Counted from the first letter of the stretch, positions 34,830 through 44,399 are shown. The stretch: 64,000 nt of DNA from Flavobacterium kayseriense (GCF_014305095.1 NZ_JACRUI010000002.1:581582-645581); one strand, 5' to 3'. Notes: generated by a model not told the origin, from the letters alone. Program-made: numbers and translations.

Positions 34830-35129
34830 TATTTTAAATGTGGTTAGGTGACTAATCTGTTTACTAACTAATAGCTATGATCAAATATATAGAACTTTTA
34901 CCGCATACATTTTATATCGGGAAAGTTTTTTCTGAGGTTTTGTATTTATACTAAGCGTATTTATACTTCCAATCGCTTTTGCCCCTGACTGCAGCGGAAA
35001 TCCCGCAGGCAGTAAAGCTGTTTTTTGTGGGAGTAGCAAAGCGACCAAAGGAAGCTATTGCTAGGACCTAACAAAAAAAGCGATACAACGGCGGATTGCA
35101 GCGTAAGGCAGGATTAGGCCCTAGAAAAA
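34830..35129. other. Gene-free region containing a repeat
   Basis: 300 bp. The left 145 bp are AT-rich and featureless to me; the right half is the family 2 repeat at 34977-35122. Confidence 0.5.
34977..35122. repeat. Dispersed intergenic repeat, family 2, copy 2
   Basis: GC-rich compared with the flanks. Starts TTTTGCCCCTGACTGCAGCGG and ends GGCAGGATTAGGCCC; it contains GCGACCAAAGGAAGCT, matching the first copy (14816-14831) at 14 of 16 positions. The left and right ends contain related words (CTGCAGCGGAAATCC and ATTGCAGCGTAAGGC). Confidence 0.55.
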
Positions 35130-35732
35130 TTAATGAAACGGGAGCAACTCTACCTCAGCATTTGGATTGAAAAGATACAAGCGACCGGTACTAATTTCCA
35201 GACATTCGTATCGCTTGGTACGAACTGCTATTTTCTTGAAAACTTTACCATTCTTGATTCGGAACACGCTACCATAGGGAATTTCGAATACATAGTTTTT
35301 GTCGTTTTGCTGGTCAAATTGCTTTAGCGCAAGTGACAAAGTCGTATCAGTATCGCTACTAGCGCTCGGGTTTCTAAAATGCCTAGCAAGCAAGGGTAAC
35401 AATTGATTAGGGAAAATTTCGGGACGAATGTATGGCACCATTAGCTGCTGGAAAGTGTGCTTCCACTCGTGACCGTGTGGTTTTATGTTGCGACCGTACT
35501 TTTCGAAAGCTACCAAATGGGCAATCTCATGAATAAGGGTTATGAGAAACCGGTATTTATTAAGACTTCCGTTTACGGTGATTTCGTGCTTCCCGTTATG
35601 TCCTTTTCTATAATCGCCATGACGCGTAGCTCGTTCATTAACGATTTTTAAGTGCACACCATGAGTGACAATAAGCTCAAAGGCGGGCTTGACTGCGTGA
35701 TCAGGTAGAAATTTAGCTAAGGTATCGCTCAA
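35130..35732 (-). CDS. SprT-like zinc metalloprotease domain protein
   Basis: 200 residues. The zinc motif is LIHEIAHLVAF (HExxH at about residues 68-72), with a third histidine in HGHEWKHTF, as in SprT/Spartan-like domains. The typical C-terminal CxxC zinc ribbon is missing; the tail instead reads RYECLEISTGRLYLF. The start is a TTG at 35732, because the upstream in-frame codon is the stop of the preceding SDR gene and no early ATG exists. It is 9 bp downstream of the SDR gene. The function is unknown. Confidence 0.85.
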   Translation of the reverse strand: MSDTLAKFLPDHAVKPAFELIVTHGVHLKIVNERATRHGDYRKGHNGKHEITVNGSLNKYRFLITLIHEIAHLVAFEKYGRNIKPHGHEWKHTFQQLMVPYIRPEIFPNQLLPLLARHFRNPSASSDTDTTLSLALKQFDQQNDKNYVFEIPYGSVFRIKNGKVFKKIAVRTKRYECLEISTGRLYLFNPNAEVELLPFH

Positions 35733-35741
35733 GGATTCTGT

Positions 35742-36419
35742 TTATGGGTTGGTAGAAGAAACTTGCAAGACTTTGCCGTTGAAATAAGCATTCCCAGTTA
35801 AGGTAAAATCATAAATGTACTTTGCCATTCCTTCGGCTGAAATAGGTGCTTGATATCCTGGAAAAGCTTCTTCGAGCATTTCTGTTTGTACCGATCCTAG
35901 CGCCAAAACATTAAAGGCAATTCCTTGCTCTTTGTACTCCTCAGCTAGTAATTCAGATAAAGTGATCACCGCGCCCTTACTTGAACTGTAAGCTGCTAAA
36001 CCTGGAAACTTTAAACTTCCTTGGATACCACCCATCGAACTAATGGTGACAACGTGACTTCCTTTTGGTAAAAACGGAATACAAACTCGAGTTAAGTTAG
36101 CTACTCCAAACACATTTACTCTGTAAACGTTTTCAAAATCGGCTTGGGTAAGCTGCGCAAAAGGTTTGTTTACTAAACTTCCTGCGTTATGAACGATGGC
36201 ATCTACTGTATTCCATGAGTTTGCTATAAAAGTTTCTACTGCTTGCACATCAGTCTCTATAGCTAAATCCAAAGATAAGCAACTAATGTTTTCATGCTCG
36301 AGAAGTGCTTTTGGGGTTTTTCTTGAAATGGCTAATACTTGATGACCTGCATTAGCAAATTGAAGCGCTAATTCATATCCTATTCCTCTACTCGTTCCGG
36401 TAACAATAATATTTTTCAT
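35742..36419 (-). CDS. Short-chain dehydrogenase/reductase (SDR)
   Basis: 225 residues. Classical SDR motifs: TGTSRGIGYELA (cofactor loop), NAG after IVHNAG, the catalytic Ser in TISSMGG, and YSSSKGA (YxxxK). The substrate is unknown. The promoter box TATTTTTG (36424-36431) ends 4 nt before the ATG, which suggests a leaderless mRNA. It is followed by the SprT-like gene in the same unit. Confidence 0.9.
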   Translation of the reverse strand: MKNIIVTGTSRGIGYELALQFANAGHQVLAISRKTPKALLEHENISCLSLDLAIETDVQAVETFIANSWNTVDAIVHNAGSLVNKPFAQLTQADFENVYRVNVFGVANLTRVCIPFLPKGSHVVTISSMGGIQGSLKFPGLAAYSSSKGAVITLSELLAEEYKEQGIAFNVLALGSVQTEMLEEAFPGYQAPISAEGMAKYIYDFTLTGNAYFNGKVLQVSSTNP

Positions 36420-36423
36420 AACA

Positions 36424-36431
36424 CAAAAATA
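36424..36431 (-). promoter_or_regulatory. -7 box TATTTTTG of the SDR gene, 4 nt from the ATG
   Basis: On the minus strand: TATTTTTG-TGTT-ATG. Same geometry as the TPR and GbsR-like genes. No clear -33. Confidence 0.5.
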
Positions 36432-36541
36432 AACAAATCTAATAAAAATAGCACCATCAAAAAGGGTTCGTCTGTGAGATAAACTTTTACTATTATTTCT
36501 GTTTTTTTTAGTACTATTACAGGGTCAAAAATTTAACGGAC

Positions 36542-37132
36542 ATGATTACAAACACGATAGCACCATTAGTATTAAAAATTGCCGATCTATCCCATATTGA
36601 GGGTATACTAGCTTTGCAAGAATTATACTTAGTAGATAATTTATCTCAAAAAGAAAAGCAAGCAGGTTTTGTAACCACTCGGTTTACCACAGATCAACTC
36701 ATCGCCATTATTGGTCAAAAAGGTTTATTTGTTGCGATAGATAACGATAAACTTGTCGCCTATATTTTTGCAGCTGACTGGAACTACTATTGCCAATGGC
36801 CAATATTTAGACACATGATTACTTGTTTTCCAAGTTTACAATTTAAAAATTTCAAAATAAATACTACCGATAGTTTTCAATATGGCCCTATTTGTATTCA
36901 TGCTGACTACCGAGGCAAAGGACTTATCATTCCGTTTTTTGAATTCATGAGAAAGGAAATGGTAAAAAGCTTTCCGCTTAGTTTAACATTTATAAACAGA
37001 ACAAATATAGCCTCTCTAAAGGCACACACGATAAAACTAAATTGGGTAATCATTGGTGAATTTGAATTCAACACAAATGAGTATTGCATACTTGCTTATG
37101 ATATGAGCAAAAGTCTTTTACCTAACAATTAA
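36542..37132 (+). CDS. GNAT family N-acetyltransferase
   Basis: 196 residues. The GNAT core is seen in LKIADLSHIEGILALQELYL, the acceptor-side strand FVAIDNDKLVAYIFAADW, and the acetyl-CoA loop ICIHADYRGKGLIIPFFEFM. The last strand is NRTNIASLKAHTIKLNWVIIGEF. The substrate is not predictable. It is convergent with the acyl-CoA dehydrogenase gene. Confidence 0.82.
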   Translation: MITNTIAPLVLKIADLSHIEGILALQELYLVDNLSQKEKQAGFVTTRFTTDQLIAIIGQKGLFVAIDNDKLVAYIFAADWNYYCQWPIFRHMITCFPSLQFKNFKINTTDSFQYGPICIHADYRGKGLIIPFFEFMRKEMVKSFPLSLTFINRTNIASLKAHTIKLNWVIIGEFEFNTNEYCILAYDMSKSLLPNN

Positions 37133-37161
37133 AGAAACTACATAAAAGAAGAAAAAATACT

Positions 37162-37199
37162 AAAAAAAAGCCCTTTCTGATCACTTATCAGAAAGGGCT
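37162..37199 (-). terminator. Terminator of the acyl-CoA dehydrogenase gene
   Basis: Arms AGCCCTTTCTGAT (37169-37181) and ATCAGAAAGGGCT (37187-37199), 13 bp, 5-nt loop. The A-run on the left becomes a U-tract on the minus strand; the right side has no T-run. Confidence 0.88.
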
Positions 37200-37222
37200 A
37201 TATGAATTCATTTGAAAAGATA

Positions 37223-38359
37223 CTATACTAAACCTCTAGAAATTACAATACGTTGAATCTCTGAAGTTCCTTCGTAAATTTGAGTGATTTTAGAATCGCG
37301 CATCATACGCTCTACATGGTATTCAGCAACATAACCATTCCCACCGTGAATTTGAACGGCTTCATTAGCTACTTCTAATGCAATTTCAGAAGCGTATAAT
37401 TTAGCCATCGCACCAGAATGTGCAATATCCATTCCTGCATCTTTCTCACAAGCTGCTTTCATTACTAACAATCTAGCTGCAGTAACTTTTACATACATAT
37501 CAGCTAATTTGAATGCAATTGCTTGGTGATTGAAAATTTCTTTCCCAAATGCTTTTCTTTCATGTGAATATTTCAAGGCAATCTCATAAGCTCCAGTTGC
37601 AATACCCAATGCTTGTGATGCAATACCTATTCGACCTCCGTTTAATACATTCATTGCGAAAGCAAATCCGAAACCATCTTCACCAATTCTATTTTCTTTT
37701 GGAACTTTTACATCATTAAACATTAATGAATGCGTATCTGAACCACGAATACCCATTTTCTTTTCTTTAGGACCTATATCAAAACCAGCCCATCCTTTTT
37801 CAACGATGAAAGCATTGATTCCTTTGTGTCCTTTTTCAACATCAGTCTGTGCAATTACAAGATAAGTCGATGCAGTTGAACCGTTAGTAATCCAATTTTT
37901 AGTTCCATTCAATAAGTAATGGTCTCCTTTATCAATAGCCGTTGTTTTTTGAGATGTTGCGTCAGAACCAGCTTCTGGTTCCGATAAGCAAAATGCACCT
38001 ATAACTTCCCCTTTGGCAAGCGGCACTAAATATTTCATTTTTTGCTCTTCGTTACAATATTTTTCAATACCTGCACATACAAGCGAATTATTTACGGACA
38101 TAATCACCGCAGCAGAAGCATCTACTTTAGCAATTTCAGTCATTGCAACCACATAAGAGATACTATCTAAACCAGATCCACCGTATTTAGGATCCACCAT
38201 CATTCCCATAAAACCTAAATCGGCCATCATTTTCACCTGCTCAGTTGGAAATTTTGAATGCTCATCACGTTCAATAACTCCTGGTAATAATTCTGCTACA
38301 GCAAAATCTTTAGCAGCTTGCTGAATCATTAAATGCTCTTCGGTTAGATTAAAATCCAT
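37223..38359 (-). CDS. Acyl-CoA dehydrogenase
   Basis: 378-residue FAD enzyme of the short/medium-chain class (butyryl-CoA dehydrogenase-like) that oxidises acyl-CoA to enoyl-CoA. Motifs: the FAD/substrate stretch AFCLSEPEAGSDAT, TNGSTASTYLVIAQ, the signature QIHGGNGYVAEYHVERMMRD and the catalytic glutamate in IYEGTSEIQRIV. Length is normal. Monocistronic with a good promoter and terminator. Confidence 0.94.
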   Translation of the reverse strand: MDFNLTEEHLMIQQAAKDFAVAELLPGVIERDEHSKFPTEQVKMMADLGFMGMMVDPKYGGSGLDSISYVVAMTEIAKVDASAAVIMSVNNSLVCAGIEKYCNEEQKMKYLVPLAKGEVIGAFCLSEPEAGSDATSQKTTAIDKGDHYLLNGTKNWITNGSTASTYLVIAQTDVEKGHKGINAFIVEKGWAGFDIGPKEKKMGIRGSDTHSLMFNDVKVPKENRIGEDGFGFAFAMNVLNGGRIGIASQALGIATGAYEIALKYSHERKAFGKEIFNHQAIAFKLADMYVKVTAARLLVMKAACEKDAGMDIAHSGAMAKLYASEIALEVANEAVQIHGGNGYVAEYHVERMMRDSKITQIYEGTSEIQRIVISRGLV

Positions 38360-38398
38360 ATACTTTTATTGTAAATTATTTGTTCTTAAATTTGTTCA

Positions 38399-38429
38399 CA
38401 AAAGTAATTATTTTATCTCGCATTTCAAA
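38399..38429 (-). promoter_or_regulatory. Promoter of the acyl-CoA dehydrogenase gene (TTTG-N19-TACTTTTG)
   Basis: Minus strand: -33 TTTG at 38429-38426, 19-nt spacer, -7 TACTTTTG at 38406-38399. About 40 nt upstream of the ATG at 38359. Confidence 0.75.
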
Positions 38430-38449
38430 CGATTTCGTAATTTTAGCCA

Positions 38450-39520
38450 ATGTTTAAAGAAAAGTATACTGTATTAGGAGTGATGTCCGGAACATCATTA
38501 GATGGAATAGATTTGGCACGCATTGTATTTACTATATGCAACAATAAATGGGAATTTGAAATCCTCGAATCCGAAACTGTATCCTACTCAACGCAATGGT
38601 TAAACAAATTAAAAACAGCTTTGTCGCTGACACATGAGGAGCTAGCGCATTTAGACAAAGATTATACCCAACTTTTAGCCGCAGTTATTAATGATTTTTT
38701 AAAAATAAAGAAAATAAAAAATCTAGATGCAATTTGTTCCCACGGACATACTATTTTGCACCAACCTCAAAAAGGTTATACACTACAAATAGGAAATCTA
38801 CCCTTAATTGCTACTCTGACGAAAAATACAGTCATTTGCGATTTTAGAGTTCAAGATGTAAAGTTAGGAGGACAAGGAGCTCCATTAGTACCAATAGGTG
38901 ATCAAATATTATTTTCTGATTATGAGTACTGCATGAATTTAGGAGGCTTTTCGAATATCTCATTTATAGAAAACGAAAAACGTGTTGCTTTCGATGTTTC
39001 ACCAGTAAACACTATTTTGAATTATTATGCAACCTTATTAGGTTTTGAGTACGACAACAAAGGGTTAATGGCTAAAAGCGGAAAATGTCAAAACGATTTG
39101 CTTAATGAGCTGAACGAATTACCATTTTATAAATTGTCTTATCCCAAATCTCTAGGCTTTGAATTTGTAAAAGAAACGGTGCTGCCTCTGATGGAGCAGT
39201 ACAATATTCCTATTGAAGACAAATTAAACACCTTTATAAAACACGTTGCATCTCAGGTATCGCGTGCACTAAATATCAAGGAAGGAAAAATGCTAGTTAC
39301 AGGCGGAGGAGCGTACAATGATTTTTTAATTGAAAAAATCAAGGAGCAATTACCAGAAATGGAAATAATCATTCCTGATCGCAAAACACTAGAATTTAAA
39401 GAAGCATTAATTTTTGGTTTTCTAGGTGTACTAAAACTGCGTGGTGAAATAAATGTTTTAAGCAGCGTAACAGGTGCTATACACGATCATTGCTCAGGAA
39501 AAATCTACAATCAAAAATAA
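38450..39520 (+). CDS. anmK: Anhydro-N-acetylmuramic acid kinase
   Basis: 356 residues. The signature VMSGTSLDGIDLARI (about 11-25) and the C-terminal TGGGAYN are diagnostic. AnmK converts anhydroMurNAc to MurNAc-6-phosphate in cell-wall recycling, which fits mpl at 2398-3753. A weak box TAATTTTA ends 4 nt before the ATG, so the mRNA may be nearly leaderless. It is divergent from the acyl-CoA dehydrogenase gene. Confidence 0.95.
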   Translation: MFKEKYTVLGVMSGTSLDGIDLARIVFTICNNKWEFEILESETVSYSTQWLNKLKTALSLTHEELAHLDKDYTQLLAAVINDFLKIKKIKNLDAICSHGHTILHQPQKGYTLQIGNLPLIATLTKNTVICDFRVQDVKLGGQGAPLVPIGDQILFSDYEYCMNLGGFSNISFIENEKRVAFDVSPVNTILNYYATLLGFEYDNKGLMAKSGKCQNDLLNELNELPFYKLSYPKSLGFEFVKETVLPLMEQYNIPIEDKLNTFIKHVASQVSRALNIKEGKMLVTGGGAYNDFLIEKIKEQLPEMEIIIPDRKTLEFKEALIFGFLGVLKLRGEINVLSSVTGAIHDHCSGKIYNQK

Positions 39521-39555
39521 TGAGTAAATTATATATTTCACATTATTCTATTTTT

Positions 39556-39563
39556 TATATTTG
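39556..39563 (+). promoter_or_regulatory. -7 box TATATTTG of the dehydrogenase gene
   Basis: A perfect TAnnTTTG, 25 nt before the ATG at 39589. No clear -33 TTG at the expected spacing. Confidence 0.5.
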
Positions 39564-39588
39564 CTAAAAATAAACATATCGCAACAAA

Positions 39589-40815
39589 ATGAAAGATTTA
39601 CTGCATAAATTCGAAAATAAAGAACCAGAAATTGTTTTTAATTGGAAAGATCCAGAGACAGAAGCAGAAGGATGGACGGTGATCAACTCATTGCGTGGTG
39701 GTGCCGCCGGTGGTGGAACACGTATGAGAAAAGGACTTGACATGAATGAGGTTTTATCTTTGGCTAAAACAATGGAAGTTAAATTTTCAGTTTCTGGTCC
39801 TGCTATTGGTGGTGCTAAATCTGGAATTAATTTTGATCCGAATGACCCTAGAAAGAAAGGTGTACTGCAACGCTGGTACAAGGCTGTATCTCCTTTGCTT
39901 AAAAGTTATTATGGTACGGGTGGCGATCTAAATGTAGACGAGATTCACGAAGTGATTCCTATGACCGAGGAGTGCGGTGTATGGCATCCGCAGGAAGGTG
40001 TTTTTAACGGACATTTTAAACCTACTGAAGCTGACAAAATTAACCGCATAGGACAATTACGTCAAGGCGTAGTTAAAGTAATAGAGAACCCAAAATTCTC
40101 ACCTGATGTAGCTAGAAAATATACGATCGCTGACATGATTACTGGTTATGGTGTAGCCGAAGCTGTTCGTCACTATTACAACATTTATGGTGGTGATGTA
40201 AAAGGTAAAAAAGCAATCGTACAAGGATTTGGAAATGTAGGATCAGCTGCAGCTTTTTATTTAGCTGAAATGGGGGCAAAAGTAATCGGAATTATTGACC
40301 GTGATGGTGGACTTATTAAAGAAGAAGGATTTTCATTTGATGAAATTAAAACTTTATTTTTAAACAAAGACGGTAACAAATTAGTCGCTGACAATATGAT
40401 TCCGTTTGACGAAATAAACGAAAAAATATGGACCATAGGCGCTGAGATTTTCACACCATGCGCAGCATCTCGTCTTGTTGCTCAGTCACAAATTGACAGT
40501 TTAATTGCTAATGGACTCGAGGTAATTTCTTGTGGAGCAAACGTACCTTTTGCTGATACAGCTATCTTTTTCGGACCAATTATGGAAAACGTAGATAACA
40601 AGGTAAGTTTGATTCCTGACTTCATTTCTAATTGTGGTATGGCTCGTGTTTTTGCTTACTTCATGGAAAAGAAAGTAGAATTAACTGACGAAGCCGTTTT
40701 TCACGATACATCAGAAATAATTAAAAACGCCATTGAGAAAGCACATGCGATAAGCAGCTCTAAAACAAACATCAGTGCAACTGCTTTCGAAATAGCATTA
40801 AAACAGTTAGTTTAA
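39589..40815 (+). CDS. Glu/Leu/Phe/Val dehydrogenase
   Basis: 408 residues. The substrate-binding loop GGAKSGINFDP and the catalytic lysine/aspartate region GTGGDLNVDE are visible, followed by an NAD(P)-binding fold with GFGNVGSAAAFYLAEMGAKV. It deaminates an amino acid to the 2-oxo acid. Whether glutamate or a branched-chain amino acid is used cannot be decided. Own promoter, strong terminator; stand-alone gene. Confidence 0.9.
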   Translation: MKDLLHKFENKEPEIVFNWKDPETEAEGWTVINSLRGGAAGGGTRMRKGLDMNEVLSLAKTMEVKFSVSGPAIGGAKSGINFDPNDPRKKGVLQRWYKAVSPLLKSYYGTGGDLNVDEIHEVIPMTEECGVWHPQEGVFNGHFKPTEADKINRIGQLRQGVVKVIENPKFSPDVARKYTIADMITGYGVAEAVRHYYNIYGGDVKGKKAIVQGFGNVGSAAAFYLAEMGAKVIGIIDRDGGLIKEEGFSFDEIKTLFLNKDGNKLVADNMIPFDEINEKIWTIGAEIFTPCAASRLVAQSQIDSLIANGLEVISCGANVPFADTAIFFGPIMENVDNKVSLIPDFISNCGMARVFAYFMEKKVELTDEAVFHDTSEIIKNAIEKAHAISSSKTNISATAFEIALKQLV

Positions 40816-40871
40816 CACTTTATAACATAAATTTGAAGTAACAAACTTCTGTTACATTACGCATATTCTAC

Positions 40872-40924
40872 AATCAGTTTGATAAAAATACAGCAACGTA
40901 AATTTATCAAACTGATTTTTTTTT
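40872..40924 (+). terminator. Terminator after the Glu/Leu-type dehydrogenase gene
   Basis: Arms AATCAGTTTGATAAA (40872-40886) and TTTATCAAACTGATT (40903-40917), a perfect 15 bp with a 16-nt loop, then an 8-T run. Confidence 0.88.
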
Positions 40925-41041
40925 ACCAGATTACAAACGACTTTCAATAGTTTGTATCACTATGCATTTCTTTACCATTTTAATCTTAAAAACTAACAAT
41001 TTTTATAATATATTAGCGTTTCAATAACAAAGAAAAATTAT

Positions 41042-41746
41042 ATGAGCCTATTGTTACAAGCAGATACTTTATCTGTTGCCAGTGAAAATTTAGCAGAAGC
41101 TGTTCCTGTTGAAAAAACATTATCCATCATTGAGCTACTAACTAGCGGAGGATTAGCAGGACAAATCATTATGGTCGCTTTATTCCTTATGTTTTTTGTC
41201 GCACTTTACCTTTACTTTGAACGCCTCATGGCCATTAATGCAGCCTCGCAAATTGACAGCAATTTCATGAGTCAGATAAGAGATAACATCAGAAATGGAC
41301 GTATTGATAACGCTAAAATAGCTTGTGCACACTCTAAATCTCCTGTAGCGCGCCTAATTGAAAAAGGAATTTCACGAATTGGAAAGCCACTAGACGATAT
41401 TAATACCGCAATCGAGAATGCTGGGAAACTTGAAATATATAAACTAGAAAAGAATGTGAGTATGCTAGCAACCATTTCAGGTGCTGGACCAATGACTGGT
41501 TTCCTAGGAACGGTAGTGGGTATGATACAAGCCTTCCATAAAATGGCTACTGCTGGTGGTCAAATTGAAGTTGGTGCACTTTCAGAGGGTATATACACCG
41601 CTATGACAACTACTGTGGTAGGACTTGTAGTAGGAATTATTGCTTATGTAGGATACAATCACCTAGTAGTTAAAACAGACAAAATTGTACATCAAATGGA
41701 AGCCAATGCAGTTGACTTTTTAGATTTACTTAATGACCCAGCATAA
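41042..41746 (+). CDS. exbB: MotA/TolQ/ExbB proton channel family protein
   Basis: 234 residues with three membrane helices (about 38-60, 138-165 and 178-200). The family core GPMTGFLGTVVGMIQAFHKMA and TAMTTTVVGLVVGIIAY is complete. It forms the stator channel that converts the proton gradient into work for TonB. The next genes are exbD- and tonB-like at 2 and 36 bp spacing, so ExbB is preferred over TolQ. Confidence 0.9.
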   Translation: MSLLLQADTLSVASENLAEAVPVEKTLSIIELLTSGGLAGQIIMVALFLMFFVALYLYFERLMAINAASQIDSNFMSQIRDNIRNGRIDNAKIACAHSKSPVARLIEKGISRIGKPLDDINTAIENAGKLEIYKLEKNVSMLATISGAGPMTGFLGTVVGMIQAFHKMATAGGQIEVGALSEGIYTAMTTTVVGLVVGIIAYVGYNHLVVKTDKIVHQMEANAVDFLDLLNDPA

Positions 41747-41748
41747 TT

Positions 41749-42141
41749 ATGAATTTAAGAGGACGAAATAAAGTTAGCGCTGAATTCAATATGTCATCCA
41801 TGACAGACATTGTCTTTTTGTTATTGATATTTTTCATGCTAACTTCAACAATGGTTACAACTAATGCATTAGACTTAGTATTACCAAAAGCAAAAGGGAA
41901 AACAGATAGCAATAAAAATATAGCGGTAAGCATCAATAAAAAACTAGAATTTTTTATTGACAAAGAGCCTGTACTTGAATCAGAACTTGAGTCAAAATTA
42001 CTTTCGCTTTTTACTGCTGATAAAACTAAAGCTATTATTTTACGAGCAGAAGAAGGCGTACCAATAGAAAAAGCAGTAAATGTTCTTGACATTGCAAACA
42101 GAAATCAAATCAAAGTAGTTTTAGCTGTAAGGCCAAAATAA
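41749..42141 (+). CDS. exbD: ExbD/TolR family biopolymer transport protein
   Basis: 130 residues. A single N-terminal membrane helix with the conserved aspartate in MSSMTDIVFLLLIFFML, then a periplasmic domain ending in IANRNQIKVVLAV. It pairs with the ExbB-like channel 2 bp upstream and the TonB-like protein downstream. Confidence 0.92.
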   Translation: MNLRGRNKVSAEFNMSSMTDIVFLLLIFFMLTSTMVTTNALDLVLPKAKGKTDSNKNIAVSINKKLEFFIDKEPVLESELESKLLSLFTADKTKAIILRAEEGVPIEKAVNVLDIANRNQIKVVLAVRPK

Positions 42142-42177
42142 TAGGAACTACAGATAAAGAAAACCGATTCATTCTAC

Positions 42178-42975
42178 ATGAAATATTTAGAAACAAAAGA
42201 AGAAAAGAAATCATTTACAATCACATCAATTATTTTTGTGATTCTTTTTGCTTTGTTTTTCTATTTAGGATTAACTTCATTAGATCCACCGCCAGAAAAT
42301 GGTATCGCCATTAATTTTGGCACTACTGAATTTGGATCTGGAGACATTCAACCTACAGAAGCCATTCAATCTGCTCCGCAACCTACTACTGCCAAAGCAG
42401 CTGCCTCAAGTGAAGATGAAATATTGTCACAAGATATCGAAGAAGCTGTAGTAATGAAAGCAGTAAAAAAAGCGCAACCCACAAAGCAAGTAGCCACCGA
42501 AGAGGTTAAACCTAAACCAAAGGAAAGCCCAAAGCCTTCACAAAGTACTTCTGATGCGCTCTCTAGCCTTATAAACGGCCCTAAATCTGACGGAAAAGCA
42601 AAAGGTGGAGAAGGATCAGATAACACGGCAGGAGACAAAGGAAGTATTAATGGAAATCCCTATGCCAATAGCTACTATGGATCAGGAGGAGGAACTGGTA
42701 ACGGAAGCGGTTGGGGACTAAATGGTCGCAGTATAAGCTCTAGAGGAAAAGAGGTGCAAAAATGTAATGAATTTGGAACCGTTGTAGTTCAAATTACAGT
42801 TAACAGAAGTGGCAATGTAATTGCTGCTAAATACACCAAAGGAACAACTAATACAAATCCTTGCTTGGTAGAACCAGCTTTGGCAACAGCTAGAAAGTAC
42901 AAATGGCAACCCGACTCTAACGCACCCGAAACACAAATAGGGTTTATTACGGTAAACTTTAAATTAGGCGAATAA
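42178..42975 (+). CDS. tonB: TonB-like energy transducer
   Basis: 265 residues. An N-terminal membrane helix (TSIIFVILFALFFYLGLTSL), a Pro/Lys-rich spacer (KPKPKESPKPSQST), a Gly/Ser-rich stretch (about 140-185) and a C-terminal TonB_C-like domain (GTVVVQITVNRSGNVIAAKY; ATARKYKWQP). It spans the periplasm and touches TonB boxes or plugs of outer-membrane receptors. The two cysteines (CNEFG and NPCLVEP) may form a disulfide. Last gene of the exb cluster; folC follows 32 bp later. Confidence 0.88.
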   Translation: MKYLETKEEKKSFTITSIIFVILFALFFYLGLTSLDPPPENGIAINFGTTEFGSGDIQPTEAIQSAPQPTTAKAAASSEDEILSQDIEEAVVMKAVKKAQPTKQVATEEVKPKPKESPKPSQSTSDALSSLINGPKSDGKAKGGEGSDNTAGDKGSINGNPYANSYYGSGGGTGNGSGWGLNGRSISSRGKEVQKCNEFGTVVVQITVNRSGNVIAAKYTKGTTNTNPCLVEPALATARKYKWQPDSNAPETQIGFITVNFKLGE

Positions 42976-43007
42976 ACGGCATAATACTAGAAGTCAAAAA
43001 TATAGAA

Positions 43008-44249
43008 ATGAATTATCAAGAAACTACAGATTGGATGTTTAGTCAACTTCCAATGTACCAGCTACAAGGTGCATCGGCATATAAAAAAGACTTAACTAAT
43101 ACTATAGCACTATTAAATCATCTTGATAATCCACAACAAAGCCTACAATGCATTCATGTTGCCGGAACAAATGGCAAAGGATCTACCTCACACATGCTTG
43201 CCTCTATTTTGCAAGAAGCAGGATATAAAGTAGGATTGTATACCTCTCCGCACCTTATAGACTATAGAGAACGTATTAAAATTAACGGTACCGAAATCAG
43301 CGAAGAATTTGTTTGTGACTTTATAAACAATAACAAAACGTTTTTTGAAAATAACGACATTAGTTTTTTTGAAATGAGTGTAGGTTTAGCATTTTCTTAT
43401 TTTGAAAAAGAAAAAATAGACATCGCTATAATCGAAGTAGGCATGGGCGGCAGACTTGATGCAACCAATATCATAACACCACTTGTATCCGTAATTACTA
43501 ACATAGGATTAGATCACACACAATTTTTAGGAAACACAATCCCTTTAATAGCAAGAGAGAAAGCAGGTATTATTAAACCAAATACTCCAGTAGTAATAGG
43601 AGAATACACAAGTGAAACTACACCCGTTTTTCTTACTATAGCCAAGGAAAACCAAGCCGACATCTTTTTCGCATCAGATCTAATTGACAAAATTCACCAA
43701 TCTGACCTACTGGGAGACTATCAGCAGCAAAACATAAAAACCGTTGTGCAGACGATAGCAGTATTAACAGCAACTACTCCGATTAAAGTAGATAGTAGTG
43801 CAATAATTACAGGATTACAAAGCGTAGTAAAAAATACAGGACTACAAGGAAGATGGCAACAACTTAAAGCTTCGCCTAAAACTATTTGCGATACCGCTCA
43901 CAACAAGGATGGGTTAACGTATGTTTTAAACCAAATCAAGAAAGAAAAATTCAATCAACTACATATTATACTTGGCGTAGTCAATGACAAAGATTTGGCA
44001 GAGATTCTTCCCTTATTCCCTACAACAGCTATTTACTATTTTTGCAAGCCAAATATTCCTCGCGGACTCGATGCCGGACTATTAAGAGAAAAAGCAGAAG
44101 AATTTCAACTAAAAGGAGACATATACCCTTCTGTATCAATAGCCTATGAAACCGCTATCAAGAATGCTTTGCCTACTGATTTTATATACATAGGCGGAAG
44201 TACATTTGTTGTGGCTGAGCTACCTTTAGAAAAAGAAATTAAAGGTTAA
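43008..44249 (+). CDS. folC: Dihydrofolate synthase / folylpolyglutamate synthase
   Basis: 413 residues, standard for FolC. The P-loop is HVAGTNGKGSTSHM (about 46-60); the GLYTSPHLIDYRERI and IEVGMGGRLDATNI segments are characteristic. It adds glutamate to dihydropteroate and folates in the cytoplasm with ATP. It may be read through from exbB-exbD-tonB, since I see no terminator between them. Confidence 0.95.
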   Translation: MNYQETTDWMFSQLPMYQLQGASAYKKDLTNTIALLNHLDNPQQSLQCIHVAGTNGKGSTSHMLASILQEAGYKVGLYTSPHLIDYRERIKINGTEISEEFVCDFINNNKTFFENNDISFFEMSVGLAFSYFEKEKIDIAIIEVGMGGRLDATNIITPLVSVITNIGLDHTQFLGNTIPLIAREKAGIIKPNTPVVIGEYTSETTPVFLTIAKENQADIFFASDLIDKIHQSDLLGDYQQQNIKTVVQTIAVLTATTPIKVDSSAIITGLQSVVKNTGLQGRWQQLKASPKTICDTAHNKDGLTYVLNQIKKEKFNQLHIILGVVNDKDLAEILPLFPTTAIYYFCKPNIPRGLDAGLLREKAEEFQLKGDIYPSVSIAYETAIKNALPTDFIYIGGSTFVVAELPLEKEIKG

Positions 44250-44330
44250 AAAAATAATAATCTCAACATCTTATCATTCAAATACATATAATAAATATTA
44301 AAATAATCAAGAAAATAATAGCCTAAACAT

Positions 44331-44361
44331 TTTGTAGAAACGAAAAACAGCTATATATTTG
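44331..44361 (+). promoter_or_regulatory. tRNA-Val promoter (TTTG-N19-TATATTTG)
   Basis: -33 TTTG at 44331-44334, a 19-nt spacer, and -7 TATATTTG at 44354-44361. Textbook Bacteroidota promoter, about 39 nt upstream of the mature tRNA 5' end. Confidence 0.8.
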
Positions 44362-44399
44362 CACTCGCAATCAGGAAATGATAGCAACCTAGTAAAATA

